A stretch of DNA of 64,000 nucleotides, taken from positions 252,914-316,913 of the forward strand of contig NZ_KB905343.1 of assembly GCF_000378765.1 (NCBI RefSeq). Direction: 5' to 3'. The notes under the pieces were generated by a model that was not told where the DNA came from, searched no databases, and was given only the letters and a program-made list of their open reading frames with translations. How positions within the stretch are numbered: the stretch's first letter is position 1; each line of letters opens with the position of its first letter. This DNA comes from Psychroflexus tropicus DSM 15496 (GTDB lineage Bacteria > Bacteroidota > Bacteroidia > Flavobacteriales > Flavobacteriaceae). This document shows positions 53,740 through 61,982 of the stretch, one piece after another. Both the position numbers and the translations under genes were made by a program.

Positions 53740-54519
53740 GTGAGTAAGTCATTTAAAATATTCCTATTAATTGCATTAAGCTTTTTGTCAAGCTTCAATT
53801 TAAGTGCAAACGACACTTTTTTTTCAATTGAAAATAAAGGCAATAGGGTTTGTGAAGTGGCTAATTCGGGGTGGAATATAAAATTCGGAAAATCATTTGT
53901 TAACTCATTGAACGGTTTTTCGGACAATATAGATTCTTTAGCTAGTAAGCAAGGTTTAAGTATTGATGATTTTAAATTACTACAATAAAAGAGGTATGAT
54001 GTAATGACACCTTTGGAACAAGCCAATATAAATGCTATCAGGAACTCTATTCCACTGCCTGATGGTAATACAATTTTACAAAAAGTTATACCTAAAGCCG
54101 ATATTAAAAAATATTTAGACGGTACTTACAATCAAATAAGTGGATTTGTAACTACCGCTAAAGATGCAAAACATCTTTCAACATTTGAAGATGTTTATTA
54201 TGGTATGAGACTTGATTATGCATTAAATAATGGAATTAAGCCTTTTAAATTAAGTGATGGAAGTTTTGGTGTTATAAGATATAAGACATCTACAACAGAC
54301 GCATCTGTACCTAAATTACCTTCTGTAGATGGTAAAGTACCATACACAGGGAATGGCTTTACTGGAGGGAGCAATGGTAAATTAGGAGTTCCTGAATGGC
54401 AAACACCTTACAATACTCCAATTGATGGAGCTGAATTATGGGAAATAACTTCGGATGGAACAGAAACATTAAGAGCAATATTTAATGTTAATCAAAATAA
54501 ATTCATAGCCGTACCATGA
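53740..54519 (+). pseudogene. Secreted polymorphic-toxin-like gene broken by one in-frame stop
   Basis: The first part begins at GTG 53740, just after a box TATCTTTG at 53726-53733, and encodes a signal peptide (SFKIFLLIALSFLSSFNLSA). It ends at TAA 53986-53988. The second part, from ATG 54004 to 54519 (171 aa), is in the same frame: the codons between give KRYDV and then MTPLEQANINAIRNSI. So the original protein most likely ran through QxKRYDVMTPLEQ, with one codon mutated to TAA. The C-terminal part ends in LWEITSDGTETLRAIFN and resembles a toxin tip of the kind found at the end of Rhs-like proteins; I cannot name its activity. An immunity-like gene overlaps its stop by four bases (ATGATG). 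Confidence 0.65.
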
Positions 54520-54998
54520 TGAATATTAGAAATGGAACATACACTCTTTTGAATGGTGTCGAAATGGAAATAAATGGTTTTTATGGACATGGTATTTCAA
54601 ATCCTGATATTGAAAAAATCAAACAAATATCATACTCAAAAAAATTCAAACCACTAAAAGGATTTAGATTAGATGATAAAGAAGAGTCTTTTGTGAAAGA
54701 CATTCGAATTAGTGAAATAAACAATGCATATAAAGTTACAACAAAAGCCTCTTTTCAAGGGGAAGAAATGAACGTGTATAATTTTTTTGAAAAAGAAAAT
54801 GCACTTGGATTGACTACTCATACTTTTATTCAAGACTCTAATTTTATTAAATCAATTGACCAATATGGAGTAGATTACTGTATAGGAATGATTGGACTTC
54901 CTGAAATTGAAAGTATATGGGAAGAAAGAAGTAAAAGTGAATATGATTTGCCTATGCCAGTTGGTATTGAAAAAATTAAAAAAATTATCCTTCGATAA
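54516..54998 (+). CDS. Putative immunity protein for the broken toxin
   Basis: 160 aa, intact, no signal peptide. It is acidic and lysine-rich, with a motif YNFFEKENALGLTTHTF and an end EKIKKIILR. No known domain is recognised. Its start overlaps the stop of the toxin-like gene by four bases, the standard toxin-immunity arrangement. Since the toxin is probably inactive, it may persist to protect against related toxins from neighbours; this is inference. Confidence 0.55.
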   Translation: MMNIRNGTYTLLNGVEMEINGFYGHGISNPDIEKIKQISYSKKFKPLKGFRLDDKEESFVKDIRISEINNAYKVTTKASFQGEEMNVYNFFEKENALGLTTHTFIQDSNFIKSIDQYGVDYCIGMIGLPEIESIWEERSKSEYDLPMPVGIEKIKKIILR

Positions 54999-55017
54999 TG
55001 CGTTTATCCTGTTATTT

Positions 55018-55131
55018 ACAAAAAGAGTAAAAAAGATAAACTAAACAAAAAATTGAATAAAATCTCTAAATATAAAGCTTGTCTAATTTAACTCATCAAC
55101 CTTTAAAACCAATTTTTGTCACCAAAACAAC
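55018..55131 (+). repeat. Leader copy A of the toxin-cassette 5' repeat
   Basis: It begins with ACAAAAAGAGTAAAAAAGAT, has CTTTAAAACC shortly before the TTG start, and ends in TTTTTGTCACCAAAACAAC. Copy B at 56649 has the same elements in the same order (ACAAAAAGAGCAAAAAGAT, CTTTAAATC, TTTTTGCCACCAAAACAAC). The middle differs in length by about 20 bases. Confidence 0.7.
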
Positions 55132-56129
55132 TTCATATCAATCAACTTAATTCACTAAAAATTCTTTTTGTTTTCTTGTTGGCTACATCCTCTATGCTAG
55201 GCGAAACTTTGCTAGAAGAAGCCTCCGGCAATTCAACTTCAGCCTGGGAAGAAGCCACTAATGAAAATACAGATTGGGGTAAACGAAGGCATATTTATTC
55301 CAAAGGAACGGTTCGGACAGCCAGTTCTATTTTCTTCTCAGGAAAATTAGTCTTAAAACTCCCTGAAATCGCCGAAGACCTGATACTAAAGATGGGCAGG
55401 GCTAAAGAGAGATTGAAATTTAAGGATGTTGCTGAAGCAACGGATGCCCTGCAAGATAATTTAAATCAATTATTAGATAAAATTAAATCCCTTCCCGATG
55501 AAGGTAAGAAATTTCTGGATGACTTTGCAGAGGCTGAGACTAATGTTTTAGAGCTTTTTTTGTTAAATCCTGAGTTGGTAGAGGCGTGGCGATTCTTGGA
55601 TGAAGCTGGTGTAGATGAGACTTTAAGGCGGAATATTGATGCATTAGCCGATCCAGATGCAGCACTGGATGCTATCCAGATGTTTCAGAAGGTTAAGCCT
55701 ACCTGGCCAGAAATACAGGCACTCTTTAAAAGAGGTAACGATTTTAATAAGAAAGGAAGACTTAAGTATACTGATGATTTTGTCGAAGTAGTTCTAAGAG
55801 GAGTTGACGGAAAACCAGGAAAGCGATTAGATACTTATATACCTCCTTCAGGGGGAAAAGCTGGAGAGATAATTTCAAGAAAGGCGACTACACTCAGTGA
55901 AATACAGCCTAATACATTTAGGATTTATTTGAATGAATTAGTAACGAAATATCCTAAAGGAGCTGAATTGAACTCAAGTAAGTTCCCTTCAGGTACTACA
56001 CTAAATGGAGATTATTTCTTAGAGATACCGACTTCAAATAAATCCTTTTTTGAATCAAGTTCTGAGTTTCAGCAAGTGTTGAGCGACTTCAATACAAGCA
56101 AGGGTGTGGATATAAAATCAAATATTTAA
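55116..56129 (+). CDS. Secreted polymorphic-toxin-like protein
   Basis: 337 aa. No ATG exists in frame before the signal peptide and a stop lies four codons upstream, so TTG 55116 is the likely start. The signal (LKILFVFLLATSSML) is followed by a helical linker (residues about 90-195) and a C-terminal toxin-like tip from about 205: RLDTYIPPSGGKAGEIISRKAT, then TFRIYLNELVTKYPKGAE and GDYFLEIPTSNKSFFESSS (each motif under 20). The D-E-K spacing in RLDTY and GEIISRK recalls PD-(D/E)xK nuclease toxins; this is inference. It lacks the long filament normally carrying such a tip. The probable immunity gene follows after 12 bases. Confidence 0.6.
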   Translation: MSPKQLHINQLNSLKILFVFLLATSSMLGETLLEEASGNSTSAWEEATNENTDWGKRRHIYSKGTVRTASSIFFSGKLVLKLPEIAEDLILKMGRAKERLKFKDVAEATDALQDNLNQLLDKIKSLPDEGKKFLDDFAEAETNVLELFLLNPELVEAWRFLDEAGVDETLRRNIDALADPDAALDAIQMFQKVKPTWPEIQALFKRGNDFNKKGRLKYTDDFVEVVLRGVDGKPGKRLDTYIPPSGGKAGEIISRKATTLSEIQPNTFRIYLNELVTKYPKGAELNSSKFPSGTTLNGDYFLEIPTSNKSFFESSSEFQQVLSDFNTSKGVDIKSNI

Positions 56130-56141
56130 ACGAGTAGTTTT

Positions 56142-56603
56142 ATGAAAAAGCTTATTTTAAAAATACTTCAGGAAATAGAACTAGATAAGGAGTACGCGAA
56201 GCTATGTGAGAGATATTGTGATTTTGATAATAATGCTAACCTCAATAATAAAGAAGTAGCCCCTATCATTAAATCCTTTGATTCTGACTTTAAATACGTA
56301 GCAAAAGATAGAACGTTTTTGAAAGAAACCATTTTTGAAGATTACACCGTACGTTTTTTTATAGGCTTTAAAAGTGGGATTACAGGTTTTGGATATTTAG
56401 TTTGGAAAGAAGGAGAAAATCATAATTTCTACAAAGGAAATTTGGTGACACTATCAGAACAAATTGATCCAGAGTTTAAAGAAAGAGTGAAATATAACTC
56501 TCCAATAGCTACATCTTTAGAAGACTTCAAAGAGATATTATCAAAGTATTTTGAGTTGTTAGAATCCTTTAAACAACATTTTCAAGAAGCAGTAAAAAGC
56601 TGA
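56142..56603 (+). CDS. Putative immunity protein for the second toxin
   Basis: 153 aa, acidic, no signal. It has a helical N-terminus (MKKLILKILQEIELDKEYAK), a central beta-rich part (FFIGFKSGITGFGYLVWK) and a helical C-terminus (LEDFKEILSKYFELLESF). No family is named with certainty. Its place 12 bases after the toxin-like gene and its size fit a cognate immunity protein. Confidence 0.55.
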   Translation: MKKLILKILQEIELDKEYAKLCERYCDFDNNANLNNKEVAPIIKSFDSDFKYVAKDRTFLKETIFEDYTVRFFIGFKSGITGFGYLVWKEGENHNFYKGNLVTLSEQIDPEFKERVKYNSPIATSLEDFKEILSKYFELLESFKQHFQEAVKS

Positions 56604-56648
56604 TTTAGGAAGTCTCATCCCGCTAGCACTAGTGGCCTTTTGAACATA

Positions 56649-56781
56649 ACAAAAAGAGCAAAAAGATAGATGAGAAACAAATCAAAATGAATTAAAAACA
56701 ATTATCTTTATGCTCTAAGCACTTAAATCATCCCATCTATTTGATAAAACTTTAAATCTAACTTTTTGCCACCAAAACAAC
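56649..56781 (+). repeat. Leader copy B of the toxin-cassette 5' repeat
   Basis: Begins ACAAAAAGAGCAAAAAGAT and ends TTTTTGCCACCAAAACAAC. With copy A it shows that the promoter/leader and signal-peptide start were duplicated in front of different coding bodies. Confidence 0.7.
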
Positions 56782-57362
56782 CATCCTTTCATCCTAACTT
56801 TTTATGCTTTTTCCTGTTGTTTTTTCTCCTGGCAACTTTGTCTGCTCGAGGACAAGACCTTGAGAATATTGGTAGTCGTACTCTGGATAAGATTAGAAAC
56901 AGCCCTTTGCGGGTCAACGGCGGGCTATCGGCCAATTCTATTTTTTATGATTCCAATGGAAGAGATGCTCGAGAACCTTTTACCTACTTTTTACAGGGAT
57001 TCCTCAACGTCACCTGGCTGTCTTTCACCATGCCGGTAAGCTATAGCCTAACCAATCAGGAAAGTCAATTGGGTTACGAAACTCCTTTTAAGTTCAATAG
57101 AATAAGCTTAAACCCCAAGTACAAATGGGTACAAAGCCATATTGGGGATGTAGCCATGACCTTTTCGCCCTACACCTTAAACGGTCATCAGTTTACTGGT
57201 GGAGGAGTAGAATTAGCCCCAGAGGGTGGGTTTAGCCTAAGTGCGATGACAGGACGTCTGCTCCAGGCCACAGAAGATGATGAGCAGGCTCAAACTCTTC
57301 CTGCTTTAGATCAGCAAGATGATTTGCTTAAGCTGGTGAAAGCTTATAACTCCTGTAAGTAA
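56766..57362 (+). CDS. Truncated secreted outer-membrane-type protein (5' fragment)
   Basis: 198 aa from TTG 56766; no ATG precedes the signal peptide (FLLFFLLATLSARGQ). The body has alternating polar and hydrophobic strands: LNVTWLSFTMPVSYSL, FNRISLNPKYKWVQSHIGD, MTFSPYTLNGHQFTGGGVEL and SLSAMTGRLLQAT, as at the start of large Bacteroidota outer-membrane proteins. After about residue 180 the sequence becomes unlike this (QQDDLLKLVKAYNSCK) and ends. I read it as the retained 5' portion of a much longer gene whose remainder has been lost. It may still produce a short secreted protein. Confidence 0.5.
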   Translation: MPPKQPSFHPNFLCFFLLFFLLATLSARGQDLENIGSRTLDKIRNSPLRVNGGLSANSIFYDSNGRDAREPFTYFLQGFLNVTWLSFTMPVSYSLTNQESQLGYETPFKFNRISLNPKYKWVQSHIGDVAMTFSPYTLNGHQFTGGGVELAPEGGFSLSAMTGRLLQATEDDEQAQTLPALDQQDDLLKLVKAYNSCK

Positions 57363-57498
57363 TTCTCTTAAAGTAAAAAAATAAAATACTATCGTCAATT
57401 TCTGGGTCAGAAAGGTGTTGATTTGACCTAAAAATCTTTCTATCAATCATAATCGGGATTTCTAGATATTGCACGATTCAAGCTTGAATCATTATAAG

Positions 57499-57525
57499 CA
57501 CCAGCATCATGCTGGTGTTTTTTTT
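57499..57525 (+). terminator. Terminator at the right end of the accessory region
   Basis: CACCAGCA (57499-57506) pairs with TGCTGGTG (57510-57517) around TCA, followed by eight T. The roughly 130 bases between the truncated gene and this hairpin hold no ORF. Confidence 0.8.
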
Positions 57526-57535
57526 CAATAAATAA

Positions 57536-57562
57536 AAAAAAACCGCCAGTTATGACGGTTTT
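57536..57562 (-). terminator. Minus-strand terminator after the AraC gene
   Basis: On the minus strand, AAACCGTC pairs with GGCGGTTT (one mismatch) and a T run follows. It should terminate the AraC-type gene, about 95 bases after its stop. Confidence 0.7.
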
Positions 57563-57657
57563 AATTGAAAAAAGATAGAGGCTCTTAATTTTTAAAGCCA
57601 ATAGGATGATCTGTTTTTCAATGCGTATCCATTTATTAATAATTTCTGTTATTCAAA

Positions 57658-58467
57658 TTAAAACTTACTGTATTCTCTTTGTAAGGCCTGAGATAACAAA
57701 GGATTAAAGTCATTTTTATAACTATTGATGCTTTGACCTAGAAACTTTTTGAAGTCTTTTTCAAAATGAGAGAGATCGTAATAATTGTATCTTTCAATCA
57801 ATTCCTCCATGCTTATGTAATTTTGTTTTTCCAGCTCACGAATGATAAAGTTGAACCTGATTAAACAAATAAACCGGTAGGGGGTAGATCCTACTTCAGT
57901 ATTGAACATACGTTCTATACTGCGCTCTCCGTAAGGAAACTTCTCACTGAGCATGGATACTGGTAGAATTCCTTTTTGTCTGTAGATATAATCTACAATC
58001 AACGTAGAATTCAAATTTAAGTTCCAGCTGCTGTAAAATTTATGGAGGTATTTATCCAGTGTTTGTGTTAGGCTTTCAATAGTTTGATTTCCATGTATTT
58101 CGTTGTAAAGCTCATCCAAAATAGATGCATCCACATAGTCGTATAAATCAATCAATTTATTTCTATAGTTCTTAGCAATAAGCTTGGTGATGTTATGAAA
58201 GCTATGAGTGGGTAACTCAATTGAAATCCAGGTAGTGTTTTTATACGCTTTGATATTGAAATAATCTCCAGTGCCTTTCACAAAGATTTTTGGGACAGGA
58301 ACCAAATTATTCTGATAATCATAAGCTTCAAGATCCCCAAAACGTAACATAATGTAGCTATAGCCATAGTCGTTAATACACTGTAATGGCATATCAGCTT
58401 TGTAATTAATCCTAATTATGTCTTTAAAAAATGAGTGTTCGAAATTAACATCATTAATAAATTCCAT
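57658..58467 (-). CDS. AraC-family transcriptional regulator
   Basis: 269 aa. The N-terminal 140 residues are a ligand-type domain of the kind common in Bacteroidota AraC proteins (SYIMLRFGDLEAYD). The C-terminal HTH region (about 150-265) has LSEKFPYGERSIERMFNTEVGSTPYRF (residues listed in part) and the second helix ELIERYNYYDLSHFEKDFKK ending in QSINSYKND. The target is unknown; it is next to rho but on a separate transcript, and close to the toxin remnants. Confidence 0.85.
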   Translation of the reverse strand: MEFINDVNFEHSFFKDIIRINYKADMPLQCINDYGYSYIMLRFGDLEAYDYQNNLVPVPKIFVKGTGDYFNIKAYKNTTWISIELPTHSFHNITKLIAKNYRNKLIDLYDYVDASILDELYNEIHGNQTIESLTQTLDKYLHKFYSSWNLNLNSTLIVDYIYRQKGILPVSMLSEKFPYGERSIERMFNTEVGSTPYRFICLIRFNFIIRELEKQNYISMEELIERYNYYDLSHFEKDFKKFLGQSINSYKNDFNPLLSQALQREYSKF

Positions 58468-58587
58468 TATGCTGAATTTGACAGCAAAATAGCTCTTATA
58501 GACAAGTTCGGATTGTAAATTTCCGACAAATACTAACGGTTATGATTTTCGACAGAAATCTATAAAAGCCTGAGTATTTAAATGAAA

Positions 58588-58621
58588 AAATCCCTAAATG
58601 AGTTTTTTCATTTAGGGATTT
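58588..58621 (-). terminator. rho terminator
   Basis: AAATCCCTAAATGA (58588-58601) pairs with TCATTTAGGGATTT (58608-58621) around a 6-base loop, a perfect 14-bp stem. The T run on the minus strand follows the rho stop at 58644 by about 22 bases. Confidence 0.85.
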
Positions 58622-58643
58622 ACTTTTTGTTTTTTAAGATAAA

Positions 58644-60416
58644 TTATCCGTTCATCGACATCAAAAACTCTTCGTTGGACTTGGTGTCTTTGATACGTTG
58701 GTTGAGGAATTCTATCGCTTCAATAGGGTTCATATCGGCCAGGTACTTTCTCATGATCCACATTTTCTGGATTTGATCATCGCCCAACAGCAAGTCGTCT
58801 CTTCGTGTGCTTGAGGAATTAAGATCAATTGCAGGGAAAATACGACGGTTAGCAATTTTTCTATCCAACTGTAATTCCATATTACCTGTTCCCTTAAATT
58901 CTTCAAAGATCACTTCATCCATCTTAGAACCGGTATCGGTTAGAGCTGTGGCAATAATTGAGAGTGATCCACCGTTTTCGATATTACGGGCAGCCCCAAA
59001 GAATCGCTTCGGTTTATGCAAAGCGTTGGCATCTACGCCACCACTCAATACTTTACCACTAGAAGGTTGTACGGTATTGTAGGCTCTGGCCAATCTGGTG
59101 ATAGAATCGAGTAAGATGACCACATCATGTCCACATTCTACAAGACGCTTAGCTTTATCGATCACAAGATTAGCTACACGTACATGCTCGTGGGCTTCTT
59201 TATCAAAAGTAGACGCGACCACTTCACCTCTTACATTACGTTGCATATCGGTTACCTCTTCAGGTCTTTCGTCAATCAAAAGTACAATTTGGTATACTTC
59301 AGGATGATTGGCTGCAATGGCGTTAGCAATGTCTTTAAGTAACATCGTTTTACCAGTTTTGGGTTGAGAAACGATCATACCACGTTGTCCCTTTCCAATA
59401 GGTGAGAATAAATCTATAATTCGTGTAGAAATTGTACTTTGCTTTTCTGCCAATTTGAATTTTTCCTGAGGGAAAAGTGGCGTCAAGTGTTCAAATGACA
59501 CACGGTCTCTAACGATCTTAGGATCGAGACCATTTATTTTTTTAATTTTAATTAAAGGAAAATACTTTTCGCCTTCTTTTGGAGGTCTTACTTCACCTAG
59601 AACTGTATCACCTGTTTTTAAGCCAAATAAACGAATTTGAGATTGAGACAAATAAATATCATCTGGAGAAGATAAATAGTTGTAATCTGAAGATCTTAGG
59701 AAGCCGTAACCATCCTGCATTAAATCAAGGACACCCTCACTTTCAATGATTGAATCAAATTCGAAGTCTGGATCCTTGTATTTGTTACGATTGTCCTTAT
59801 TCCCGTTTTTATCGTTGGATTTATTATCGTTTCTAGACTTAGAGTTCTGTTGTTTTTGATTAGGATTATTCTTTTGCGAATGATCTCTTTGTTTGTTTTG
59901 AGGCGTGTGTTTTTTCTCCTTAGCCTCTTTATTTTTATGTTGAGGATTAGAAGGTTTTTCTTCTTTCTCAGGTTTCGAAGAAGCATTGGACTTAGAAGAT
60001 GATGTAGGAGATTTAGGGTTTGGTTTTGAGTTCTCCTGATTTTTCTGTTGTCCTTCGTTTTTAGAGTTGTCGCTTGCTTCAAATGGATTTTGAGGAGCTT
60101 TTTTAGCCTCTCCTTTTTGAACTCTCTTTCTAGGTTTTTTTGAAGAATGGTCTTCTTTACTTTGATCTTTAGAAACCGATTTTGCATTAGACTCAGATGA
60201 CGACGTCTTATTTTGAGTGGGCTTGGAGGATGATTTAGCATCCTTCTCATTGTTCAAAATTTCTTTCATCTTTTCAGGATTAGCCGCCTGGTAATCCAAA
60301 ATTTGATAGATAAGGTCTAATTTTTTTAAACTTCTAAATTTTGGGACTTTAAGTTCTTTTGCAATTTCTTGTAAGTCTGAAAGCTTTCTAGACTTGAGTT
60401 CAATAATTTCTAACAT
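58644..60416 (-). CDS. rho: Transcription termination factor Rho with a large disordered insert
   Basis: 590 aa, about 170 longer than E. coli Rho. The N-terminal helix domain (residues 1-50, [18 protein letters not shown]) is followed by a low-complexity region rich in K, N, S, Q and P (about 55-215), then the RNA-binding fold ([33 protein letters not shown]) and the RecA-like motor ([42 protein letters not shown]). The insert resembles that of Bacteroides thetaiotaomicron Rho, which drives condensate formation. Rho ends transcripts that are not translated. Confidence 0.95.
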   Translation of the reverse strand: MLEIIELKSRKLSDLQEIAKELKVPKFRSLKKLDLIYQILDYQAANPEKMKEILNNEKDAKSSSKPTQNKTSSSESNAKSVSKDQSKEDHSSKKPRKRVQKGEAKKAPQNPFEASDNSKNEGQQKNQENSKPNPKSPTSSSKSNASSKPEKEEKPSNPQHKNKEAKEKKHTPQNKQRDHSQKNNPNQKQQNSKSRNDNKSNDKNGNKDNRNKYKDPDFEFDSIIESEGVLDLMQDGYGFLRSSDYNYLSSPDDIYLSQSQIRLFGLKTGDTVLGEVRPPKEGEKYFPLIKIKKINGLDPKIVRDRVSFEHLTPLFPQEKFKLAEKQSTISTRIIDLFSPIGKGQRGMIVSQPKTGKTMLLKDIANAIAANHPEVYQIVLLIDERPEEVTDMQRNVRGEVVASTFDKEAHEHVRVANLVIDKAKRLVECGHDVVILLDSITRLARAYNTVQPSSGKVLSGGVDANALHKPKRFFGAARNIENGGSLSIIATALTDTGSKMDEVIFEEFKGTGNMELQLDRKIANRRIFPAIDLNSSSTRRDDLLLGDDQIQKMWIMRKYLADMNPIEAIEFLNQRIKDTKSNEEFLMSMNG

Positions 60417-60560
60417 TGATATTTTTTGAAATTAAATAGTTTCGAGGGAGATTCGAATTTAAGTTGATGATTTGTAAACGCTTAAGTATGCGTAAGTCCG
60501 GAGACATTGCAATTATACAACTTTATTTTATTTATAAATATGAATTCTTAAATATTCTAT

Positions 60561-60568
60561 TATTTTTG
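60561..60568 (+). promoter_or_regulatory. -7 box TATTTTTG before the DUF4293 gene
   Basis: TATTTTTG matches TAnnTTTG and lies 22 bases before ATG 60591. A TTG three codons upstream of that ATG is not needed. Confidence 0.55.
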
Positions 60569-60590
60569 CCTTGTAATTCGATTGAAAATA

Positions 60591-61001
60591 ATGATACAGA
60601 GAATACAAAGTTTATACCTGCTCATCGCCATTTTGTTAAATGGGGTGCTTAGCTTTTATTTACCGCTGTGGTTTACCTCAGAAAATGTAGAAATATTTGC
60701 ATTATCTCAACCTGTAGCCATATCTTTGTTTTTAGTCTCAGTTTTATTATCGTTCATCAGTTTAATTTCATTCAAAAAAAGAAAACGTCAATTTGTCTTA
60801 GGACGAATTAATATCATATTGAACTTTGTTTTAGTAGGTGTTTTCGCATATTGGACACTAAGCTTACCTGGAGAGATGGATATCTCAGAGAAGGGTATTG
60901 GGATGCTTCTTCCAATCATTTCTATCGTTTTTATTGCTCTGGCCAATAAGGCCATCAAAAAGGACGAAGATCTTGTAAAATCTGTGGATCGATTGCGCTA
61001 A
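60591..61001 (+). CDS. DUF4293 membrane protein
   Basis: 136 aa from ATG 60591, four membrane helices (about residues 7-26, 44-64, 77-95, 105-122). The start MIQRIQSLYLLIAILLNGVL and short loops with KKRKRQFVLGRINIILNF are typical of DUF4293 in Bacteroidota. The function is unknown. It is divergent from rho and ends with a strong terminator. Confidence 0.85.
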   Translation: MIQRIQSLYLLIAILLNGVLSFYLPLWFTSENVEIFALSQPVAISLFLVSVLLSFISLISFKKRKRQFVLGRINIILNFVLVGVFAYWTLSLPGEMDISEKGIGMLLPIISIVFIALANKAIKKDEDLVKSVDRLR

Positions 61002-61030
61002 ACCTGAAATCTTAGTAATGTTAGTGCATT

Positions 61031-61057
61031 AAAACCCCGAAGCCATTCGGGGTTTTT
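61031..61057 (+). terminator. Terminator after the DUF4293 gene
   Basis: AAAACCCCGAA (61031-61041) pairs perfectly with TTCGGGGTTTT (61046-61056) around four bases, with a T run after. Confidence 0.88.
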
Positions 61058-61386
61058 TGTGTTTTATTGTAGAGGTATTGTTTTATTCTCTTCTGATTTT
61101 GTTTGCGTTGCCTTTAGAATTTTTGAAAAAGTAAGCTTACCACCTTAAAGTTCCCTTATTGAAAGGAACTCTTGGGGGAGGTAATTTGAAGGGTCATGAC
61201 TTAAACCTGCTCCCAGTTCGTCTGAAGTTGAGGCAACACGCTTGTTTTTCTAGAGAGAAATACCCTCAGGCAAAAGAATCTTGTCATTTCGACAGAACGA
61301 GGGACGAGCGACGAGAAATCTTTGACCTTTAAATCAGAACTTCAATTAATAATTCGTAATTAAAAATTCAAATTTTAAATTCAAAA
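61058..61386. other. Intergenic region with repeat-like elements
   Basis: About 330 bases without an ORF. It holds a GGGGGAGG tract near 61173, an intergenic repeat at 61283-61321, and a very AT-rich stretch from about 61343 with several copies of AATTC and its complement (self-complementary words around TAATTCGTAATTA). No promoter or RNA gene is evident. Confidence 0.5.
61283..61321 (+). repeat. GTCATTTCGAC-type intergenic repeat
   Basis: GTCATTTCGACAGAACGAGG at 61283 continues with a GACGAGCGACGAG part and ends in GAGAAATCT. The outer parts ATTTC and GAAAT are inverted. I recall the same form from intergenic regions of many Bacteroidota genomes, though I cannot check copy number here. Confidence 0.5.
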
Positions 61387-61902
61387 TTAAGAATTACTCT
61401 TTTGCCCTCGTTTCCCAAAATCTATGACCTCCAGATTTTTAATATTTCCATCTTCTAAGTTAAACCTTAGCATAGTTCGCTTTTGATGAAAGCCATGTAC
61501 GCCCACGGCTCCAGGATTCATATGTAGAAGGCCTAGATTCTTATCATTCATGACCTTGAGAATATGAGAGTGACCACTGATAAACAATTGAGGAGGATGA
61601 CGCTTTATCTCTTCTTTCACCTCTCGGCTGTAGCGGTTAGGGTAGCCGCCAATATGCGTTATCCATACGTCTACACCTTCAAGCTTAAAGCGTTGATTAA
61701 GCGGAAACTCGCTCCTTAATTCATGCCCGTCTATATTTCCGTAGACTGCTCTTAGTGGTTTAATAGCTTTTATAGCATCGGTAACCCTTTGATCACCAAT
61801 ATCACCAGCATGCCATACTTCATCGGCCTTTTTTGCCCAATCTAATATTTTATTGTCTATGTAGCTGTGTGTGTCGCTTAACAGTAGAATAGATTTAGCC
61901 AT
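61387..61902 (-). CDS. YfcE/MJ0936-type metallophosphoesterase
   Basis: 171 aa. The calcineurin-like metal motifs are complete: LLSDTHSYID, HAGDIGD, VYGNIDGHE, THIGGYP and SGHSHILKV. The NPGAVGVHGF end completes the site. This is the YfcE family of small phosphodiesterases, whose natural substrate is unknown. The gene is divergent from truA. Confidence 0.88.
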   Translation of the reverse strand: MAKSILLLSDTHSYIDNKILDWAKKADEVWHAGDIGDQRVTDAIKAIKPLRAVYGNIDGHELRSEFPLNQRFKLEGVDVWITHIGGYPNRYSREVKEEIKRHPPQLFISGHSHILKVMNDKNLGLLHMNPGAVGVHGFHQKRTMLRFNLEDGNIKNLEVIDFGKRGQKSNS

Positions 61903-61957
61903 TTTCTTTTTTGTGCAATATAAAGAATGCTTTAAGGATAGGTCTTTTGTCTATGAT

Positions 61958-61965
61958 TATATTTG
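61958..61965 (+). promoter_or_regulatory. -7 box TATATTTG before truA
   Basis: TATATTTG lies 17 bases before ATG 61983. The open frame continues 24 codons upstream of that ATG, across the box, so ATG 61983 is the better start. Confidence 0.6.
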
Positions 61966-61982
61966 TGACTTTAAAAATTGAG

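Noticed and set aside
53652-54026. A 124-aa minus-strand open frame
   Set aside because: Antisense to the signal-peptide part of the broken toxin gene, which has a promoter box and a clear signal peptide on the plus strand.
59720-60250. A 176-aa open frame on the minus strand
   Set aside because: It is an alternate-frame reading of the low-complexity insert of rho, made of Lys, Leu, Ile and Asn; no start context or homology, and rho is the real gene.
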